From: Pleurotus djamor
Lineage: Eukaryota; Basidiomycota; Agaricomycetes; Agaricales; Pleurotaceae
Assembly: GCA_029747585.1 (NCBI GenBank)
Contig: JAPEVF010000633.1
Location: 1 to 26,580, forward strand
Length of the DNA stretch: 26,580 bases
Direction of reading: 5' to 3'
In this document: positions 20,400 to 26,580 of the stretch, one piece after another
Layout: every line of letters begins with the position of its first letter
Position numbering within the stretch: the first letter of the stretch is position 1
Position numbers and translations under genes: made by a program
The notes under the pieces: generated by a model
What the model was told of the DNA's origin: nothing
Database searches by the model: none
The model's input: only the letters and a program-made list of their open reading frames with translations

Positions 20400-22360
20400 C
20401 GACTGGGAGCAGGTCACCTCCTGTCACCCCTTCGGAGTTGAGACTGAGATTGAACCTTCGACACACGCGTAAGCGCCAATAAACGGAGTCCAACTCTCTC
20501 TTCCTCCCACCATTTACACTCCCATGCGACGAAGATGCTCAGGATCAGAAAATTGAGGCTGCTTCTACCCTGGATATGGACAGCTTCCAAAGCACTCAAT
20601 GCTGCAAACCAGGCGCTGCACGCAAACCGCTTTTTCCAGAATCTGGTCACCTATTCTACCTTCACCACAGGCTACGTACATTCCCTCTGAGTCGTATCAA
20701 AGAGGGACTGTGAGGAGAGGGGATAGGAGTAACTGCTGGATCTGCTCGTCCAGCGTTTCTCACCAGAACCTCGAATCCCAGGACCTCGGAGAAACAGGTT
20801 CAGAGAATTCGTCACCTCAAGTTTATAGAGGAGGCACGAGGACCGCGACATCGCCTAGTTAACCGCCCATATATGCATTGGGGAGCTACATATACGTAGA
20901 CGAGAGGAGTACGCGCATTGGGTATGAGTTGAGGGCGACCGACTTCACCGACTTTGTGAGTGGTCATTTTTTTTGCTTCCTAGTCGCGTTCCTTGTCAGC
21001 CTTTCCGTCGGGTTCTCCCTTTTGCGTTTTGCGTTCCATGCTTGGTTTTTTCCTTGGTTCTCGATCCTATGCTCTTATGGTTGATGCCTGGATGAATCTG
21101 ACATCCTCGGCTCCCAGGTCGATTACTTGACATCGAGATTATACCACAATCGACGGCGGTTTTTCTCCGACCTTAATTGTCGCCTAGTACCCACACGAAC
21201 ACCAAACGATCATATGGTCAGCCACCCGTGGTCCCTTTGACGGCGCTCACCATCCCGGGAGGAAACACCGCTGGAGGACATGGGGATGCAACTCGAGGGG
21301 ACATTGTGCATGCTGAGCATCCCAATCCAGTTCTCCTAGCTGGGCGGCCCATGTAGGAAAGCGAGAATCCGTGTCCTTGGGTACGTTCTCTACTTTTTCT
21401 TATTCCTTCCCTACCCTTTTCACGCCCCGTCCTCTACCTCTTGGCCTTGCCTTAATTCTTTACTAATTGCGGGCTTGCACAGACGACTTTATCGCATATG
21501 CTACATACCGTCGGCGGCGGGCATCCATCACTCAGTCTTCCGCCTAGTATGGGGTATAGATTTGCCACGCATGCGCCATTCAAGGGCAGGTAGCTACGCC
21601 AGGTAAGTCTCCCTTTTCTTATTCTCATCGTGTTTCCCTTTGTTTTCTAACGCTTTTCTTTTCTACGACAGGCTCCCTCCTGATATCCTCTGGCACAACA
21701 TCTCCAGCGCCTGCGTTGCTGGTAGTTCAGCGTCGTCCCAGTCCTGGATGTTTCGATGGTGGTCCCTCCTACTTTCCTGGCCACAAAACTGCTGGGACAA
21801 CGGGCTTGTCGGTGGTGTGGGTGCTCGATCGTACACGTCGAAGAACGGTATAGAGAAACGCGTTCAGAGAAGCACGACATGCTCTGCAACAGGTGAATCT
21901 GCGTTCCTTTTGTTTCCCTTTTTGCGTCCTGGTTTTATTTTTGGATACTCTTCGTTTGGGGTTCATCTTTTCGTGTCCATGTTTCGCTGTCGACGTAGGC
22001 GTTGCTGTTGGCGCTGACATGCAAGTGTCGTTCACGCTGAAGCACTGGACCTATTGTTCTTCAGGCCCTGGCATGTTTCCGCATGTTTTCTCAATACCTT
22101 TTGTCGTTTGCTTCTTTGCACCTTAATCAACGTACTCTATACTGACCTGGCCCTTTTTCTTCTCGATGTGTAGGTACAGCCGGATGAATGACGTCAAATG
22201 AATAGCGACCTTACGATTCCACCGCTGTCGCCTTAGGAGCTGCAACAGTAGCAGCTAATCCTGCCAATGCTCAGCCACAATCTACGCACCCGCGACCGCT
22301 CCATCGCATCGAGCAAATGCTCAGAGAAATCTACCACCACCGTCACGATCGATCATCCTT
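20400..22360 (+). pseudogene. Decayed spliced gene X, copy 2
   Basis: This is the partner of 15420-18060. Conserved plus-strand splice-like intervals are 21381-21482 (gtacgt...gcacag), 21603-21671 (gtaagt...cgacag with ctaacgc branch site), 21893-21998 (gtgaat...gacgtag) and an acceptor ending at 22173 (pyrimidine-rich, gtgtag). The exon starting near 21672 can be read as LPPDILWHNISSACVAG, but that frame is not open in copy 1. A frame aligned to MVNHELRF of copy 1 has TGA and TAG here. After 22173 a frame beginning STAVALGAATVAANPANAQP stays open into the adjoining segment, so this copy keeps more of the 3' exon than copy 1, which has TAA at the matching place. Confidence 0.55.
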
Positions 22361-23410
22361 TACGCAAAAAGAAAGAGATTCAAGTGCGAAGCCTAGCATA
22401 TTGGCGATCGCTAACACAGAAGCAGCCGCTGCTACTGCGCAACATCTGCCACCGTCTTCTTCTCGTTCTTACCCTCCACCGCTTTCGGCGCCTCTTCTTG
22501 ATGACAATCTCTCGACTTCGAGGGGCATTTTGCAGTCCCAACGGCTACTCACTGGTAGCATGCCAGCGTGCTCCCGCCCTCCATCTCCCGTATCACCACA
22601 GCTCGGGACGATCGCAACGGGTGGTTGGCTCGATCAGGATGGACGTCAATGGGGGCTCACCTACGTGCTCCAGAGTCGAGGTGACAGCGACTTCGACTAA
22701 GCTGAAGTTGGTATTGACGCGGTGCTGAGGGTCATCCTCTCTGGGAGATGGCTCAGGCGGCTGGTGTGAGGAGGAGCCGTGATCGTGGCGGTGGATGGGT
22801 CGATGAAATTGCCGAAGAAGACGTGGAGGTCAATGCAGAGGCTGAGCTCGTTAGGGTAGCTGATGCAGCGCTCTGTGAACCAAGTTCCTGGTGCAGCTCA
22901 CCATGTCGTGTCTTCGTCATCACCTCGTTCCCATACCCGCCCTCCTTCCCCGACAGGTAGAGCCACCTCCCCTCGACTCCATCATATCCTCTCGTCTTGA
23001 GTTGGTCGATTACATGTTGCGGACTATCACGCCCACACCGTCCCTATCGTTTTTGTCACCACTACGCCGTCATGGACGATGGCCTTTATCATCAACAGCG
23101 CCCAATAGTACTCGGAGAATTGGGATAGACGAGTCCTTCGATGAAGATATGACCTACGCGTGCTAGCATCTGATGATGATGGTCCCGGCGCTGAAGCTCA
23201 GGCTAACGTCGAGCCCATTGGTTACGAGGGTGATCCATCAAAGGAGCAGGCTGAGTCGACTCATGCGAGGAGGAGTCGTGGTTGTGTTGAGGAGTTGGAC
23301 GATGAAGATCCACAAGCAGCAACGGTTTTGCAGACCGAGTTCTGCGAAGCTGAGTGGCGGCGGCATCAGGCCAACATAAGCAGCCGAGTACGGAGGGGAT
23401 TTATTGGCCT
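22361..23410 (+). pseudogene. Low-complexity 3' part of gene X, frame-broken
   Basis: Plus-strand frames with coding-like, low-complexity composition follow each other but change phase. The first runs on from copy 2 of X (22317-22700; LREIYHHRHDRSSF, then Ser/Pro/Ala-rich, ending SRGDSDFD). Next is an acidic segment at 22748-22890 (VDEIAEEDVEVNAEAELVRV), then a Ser/Pro/Arg segment near 22863-23000 (SSSSPRSHTRPPSPTGR), 22950-23166 (VEPPPLDSIISSRLELVDYM), and a second acidic segment 23163-23400 (DDDGPGAEAQANVEPIGYEG). They may be exons of one disordered protein separated by introns I cannot place, or one gene broken by frameshifts. No domain is recognised. Confidence 0.35.
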
Positions 23411-23767
23411 TTGCAATGTTTTTCCGGTTCCATACCTTGTATTCCTCGATGGACGCGAACCCATTTTTGTTTCCGGTTTCTTGTTCATTTATGGTTGTTT
23501 TTCGTTTCTCTTTTTTTGGTTCTGCTCCCATTGCTTTCTTGCTTACCTGCCCCATATGCTCATCGTTTCGTACCCCTTCCTCGCCGTCATGTACAATTAC
23601 TTAGATGGAAATCTCTATGTACGTCTCTTTGCTTCCCCCCCCCCCCAGAACCCCTCGTGTTGCCTCCACCCACTTACCCCCGTTTCGTCTTTCACACTCT
23701 CTGAGAGCGATGGAGACAGTTGGTCGGAAGTATCATTGTACTTGCATCTGGTGATGCAGGGGATTGT
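23411..23767. other. No gene recognised; contains a C12 run
   Basis: The segment lies 3' of F-box copy C. It is pyrimidine-rich on the plus strand and has a run of 12 cytosines at 23635-23646. Open frames here have no features. Confidence 0.4.
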
Positions 23768-25151
23768 TTACATACACGGGTGCTGGTTCATCATAACACA
23801 AAGCTCAACTTCCTCGTTTGCTCGCTCCCACCAACTCTGGAATGGCTCAAAACGGACGGGAGCCAGCTCTACCGGATTGGGCTGGTTGCGCAGAAAACGT
23901 ATAAATGAGTCCCCAGACTCATCAGACAGGGCTTCTGTGTCCACAAACACTAGCTTCGGGAATTGCTGGAAGAGGGTAGATGCCTGAAGGGTAGTGATTG
24001 GAAGGTATGATTCAAGATAGATGTACTTGAGAGATGGAGAAGGGATATTTAGAAGGGAGTTGATGTCGGCATCGTGCTTGTAGGTGGCAGCGTGAATACA
24101 TTGATCGTCAACTTGGGAGGGGTGGTGCTACTTGCCTCGGTTTCTGCTCCCTGGATAGAGATAAATTCAACATTCAAGAGGTGGTGGGAGAGCTGCGCAA
24201 AAAGTGATGGGTCTTTGGATAATATTTGAAAGCTTATGAGATTGTTCATCAGAGGACCAGGTCGAGGGATTGCCGAGATGTCGTCAACGTCCAAGTGTCT
24301 GATTGTGCTCATCGATGAATGTGACAATACTTGGGGTAAGGCCTTCCAAAGAGTTGAGCCAGCCTCCAGAGAAAACAACCGCGGGAGCTCCACAACACCG
24401 GTCAGGTCGTTTGGAATTGAAAGACTTTTCGAGAGTGGGATGTGGACATACTGAAGGTTTGGGTGCAGCCTGAGGAGCTCAAGAACGGCTCTGATACTCT
24501 CCGCGAATAAGATCTCGAGGCGTGTCAGCTGGCTGGGATTAGGTAGACTGCGGAGGATCTCTGGTCGAAAGCTGAGATTGTAACAAACGGAAAGGCGGGA
24601 GACCGTTGTGAAGAACGGTAAGATTCCGCGAAGTTCATCCCACCCTTTCTCCACCACATCTCTCCATCCATCTACGAGTCGGACCTTTCCAGAGAAGGGA
24701 TTCAGAATCAATGAATTGGTGTACGTCGCCAGGGTCGGATTGCTCGCGAACGTTGCGTGAAGCTTTGGAAGGCGATGAAACGGAATGGAAATATGGGGGA
24801 AACTCGTAAACGGAGCCTGCGGCTTCCAAGCTGCGGTATCAATTCCAATTAGCTTGATGACCAGGTGGACTGCTGAAACGAACGACTGACCAAAAGTAGT
24901 CATACGAAGTGTTGTTGCCCATTTGATGAAGGCGTCAGAGTCCGAAAACGTTATCGAGATCGCGTTGTAGATAAGGGGGGTTACGAGTGCATGGAGCTTC
25001 TTGGAAGTTAGTTGCAGGTGGAGTAGAGAGCTACGATCATGAGAGTCGTGGTTCATGATGATCAAGCCCCAAAGTTCCACTGGGAGATTTACTGTGCATT
25101 GCGTTAGTTTGATTTAGGCATGAGAAAGACATGATCACTCTGACCTATCAT
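23768..25151 (-). CDS. F-box-like protein, subfamily 2 (403 aa), copy C
   Basis: Exons on the minus strand are 25151-25145 (7 nt), 25091-24891, 24830-24136 and 24076-23768. The protein starts MIVNLPVELWGLIIMNHD, with the F-box-like motif at residues about 4-45 (LPVELWGLII, LQLTSKKLHAL, TPLIYNAI). Leucine-rich-like segments follow (FPHISIPFHRLPKLH, SQLTRLEILFAES, LLNVEFISIQG). It ends with PFQSWWERANEEVE and a short tail. Intron 3 (24135-24077) starts with GCAAGT instead of GT. With this GC-AG intron the frame joins exactly where copy B splices (HDADINSLLNIPSPSL against GASDIQDIFDIPSKSL). Without it the frame would stop at 24049 and lose the conserved tail. It is divergent to the next gene. 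Likely an SCF adaptor, by family only. Confidence 0.82.
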
Positions 25152-25574
25152 TTTAGTTCTGGTATGACGCCTTAACCGTTCAAATTTGAAACTTCGAGTT
25201 TGTGGTGGTATGAGGAAGAGGAAGAGGGAGATGCCGCTCTATATCTCACACCCTGAACCTGGGGACTTATTATAGGGTCAGAGAGGCCGAGCCTTTTCAT
25301 CGCTCAGTAAGGGGCGTAATTTGTCTGTTTGTTTGCTCTCATCAGATAAAATGGCGCGGAGAGTAGCACACTCAACGCGAGTAAGGAGTACGATAGGCAG
25401 GCGAAAGTGCAGGCGAGGGCGGCTCCTTGTGGATACGTTAAGGGATAAAAGGGAGGCTCCCCTATAATTTGCTAAAGAGAAGATCGAGGATTAGGGTTGT
25501 TTGTTTTTGAAGCTCTTACCAGACTCGTCAAAGACTCGTTCCAAACAAGTGATGGATGCGTGTCTCTTTCCAAC
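25152..25574. promoter_or_regulatory. Divergent promoter region between two F-box genes
   Basis: About 420 bp separate the start codons of copy C and the right-edge F-box gene. TATA-like motifs are TATAATAA on the minus strand (25274-25267, 116 bp before the copy C start) and TATAATTT on the plus strand (25463-25470, 105 bp before the other start). Neither is certain. No coding signal was seen. Confidence 0.4.
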
Positions 25575-26580
25575 ATGACTCGAGGTACGCCTTTGTTCTA
25601 ATTTCCAGCGCAGGGTAGACTTCTGACTGAGTTTCTTCGATGATTCCTGTAGTCCCCAAGCTTCCTCCAGAGCTCTTGACGATGGTCATAATACAACTAG
25701 GGTCCCCGTGTCGTAACGCTCTTCACCCTCTTCTCACCGTATCACACGCCATGTATGACATGGTCGTACCCCTCATATACGAAACACTCGTCATCGCATA
25801 TTTCGATGGAGGCGATCCGTCAATCACCTACGGAGCATGCACTCAGGTACCGCCTACGCATCTTCGCCGCCTCTATGAATCCCTCGCCCACAATCCAGCT
25901 CTCGGTGAATATGCATCCACCTTCATAGCAAACCCCGCCTCTCTTACCACGGATATCAACAATATTATATCCTACTTTCCCTACCTGCAGCGCATTTCTC
26001 TCTCTTCGACAGGCCCTGACGATGCTGTCCTGGAGTCAATCCCAGAATCTGGGACCCTCACTCACCTAAAGATCCCGTTTGCCATGCCTATGACGATGAA
26101 AAAACTCCTATGCTCTTGTACCAACTCGCTCCGCTTCCTCAGTCTCAGCGGTCACATCAGGGACTTGGCGGATTTCCTGCCCAGTAGCGCGAATATGAAC
26201 TGCCTAGACACGTTTGAAGTCATCCGTACTCGCAATTTGGACGCGATATTTGGGGTCGCTCCCATTCAGCACCTTTCTGTCGTTGACCTTAAAGTCGACT
26301 CAATTATGAGACCAGAAGCAGTTCTGAGCAACCTGCTCACGCTTCAAGTCCACAGAATATACTCTCGACAAGGACTTTCCTCGCTTTCCCCATACCTGAA
26401 GAATCTTCGCTTGTTGTACCTCTCCATCACCATGGATGAAAGCAACGAGGTAACTTCTACTCCATACGTTCTATTTTCGTCTCACTGAGCTAAAATCTTC
26501 GATTCCTGGGTAGATTCAACCTCAAGACCTCTTGAATGTCGCCTCGAAATCACTATGTTACATTCACATATGTAGGCTCA
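25575..26580 (+). CDS. F-box-like protein, partial at right edge (subfamily 3)
   Basis: Exon 1 is 25575-25584 (10 nt), exon 2 is 25653-26449, and exon 3 starts at 26514 and runs off the window. The start reads MTRVPKLPPELLTMVIIQLG. The F-box-like motif is at residues about 6-45 (LPPELL, LLTVSHAMYDM, VPLIYETL). Leucine-rich-like segments include LQRISLSSTG, LTHLKIPFAM, LRFLSLSG and LRLLYLSI. Exon 3 begins IQPQDLLNVASKSLCYIHI, which aligns with the last exon of copy B (IQDIFDIPSKSLLYIHL), supporting the splice. The C-terminal Trp-rich tail is expected beyond the edge. It is more distant from the other five F-box genes than they are within their subfamilies. Confidence 0.82.

Noticed and set aside
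23635..23646. Run of 12 cytosines as a possible structural or regulatory element
   Set aside because: A single homopolymer without repeats around it is most simply slippage-prone intergenic sequence or an assembly artefact.
1..26580. tRNA, rRNA, CRISPR, insertion sequences, terminal inverted repeats of transposons
   Set aside because: Looked for by eye on both strands. No cloverleaf-like boxes, regularly spaced direct repeats, or transposase or reverse-transcriptase motifs were found.

Overview
The window looks like nuclear DNA of a basidiomycete fungus, most likely an Agaricomycete. Genes are packed on both strands and cut by many short introns (about 43-120 nt, GT...AG, with CTAAC/CTGAC-like branch points). 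It carries an expanded family of F-box-like proteins and a BTB/POZ protein, as Agaricomycete genomes commonly do. No bacterial, viral or plasmid feature was seen.

Layout. (1) 1-3900: a partial membrane-protein frame leaving the left edge (minus), a small two-exon secreted Thr/Ser-rich repeat protein (971-1376, plus), then about 2.5 kb holding only fragmentary or unresolved minus-strand coding signals. (2) 3912-12132: a complete 26-exon GH35 beta-galactosidase (5778-10533, plus; 1,055 residues) framed by two F-box-like paralogues in inverted orientation (3912-5237 minus; 10733-12132 plus). (3) 12307-22360: a tandem duplication of a three-gene block [BTB minus, F-box minus, anonymous spliced gene 'X' plus]. 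In block 1 the BTB gene is intact and the F-box gene has two nonsense codons. In block 2 the BTB gene is a ~100-bp relic and the F-box gene is intact. X is decayed in both. (4) 22360-26580: a frame-broken low-complexity continuation of X, a third F-box gene of the same subfamily (23768-25151, minus) with a probable GC-AG intron, and a divergently transcribed F-box gene (25575 onward, plus) cut by the right edge.

How the genes relate. F-box proteins usually recruit substrates to SCF (CUL1) ubiquitin ligases and many BTB proteins do so for CUL3 ligases, so the accessory part is a birth-and-death cluster of likely ubiquitin-ligase adaptors. The beta-galactosidase is a secreted carbohydrate-degrading enzyme with no evident functional link to them. 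All six F-box genes put the start codon on a tiny first exon (7-22 nt) followed by a phase-1 intron just before the F-box. The five with a visible 3' end encode a Trp-rich C-terminal motif. Most gene models here are spliced reconstructions made by eye from splice signals, reading-frame phase and comparison among paralogues inside the window.
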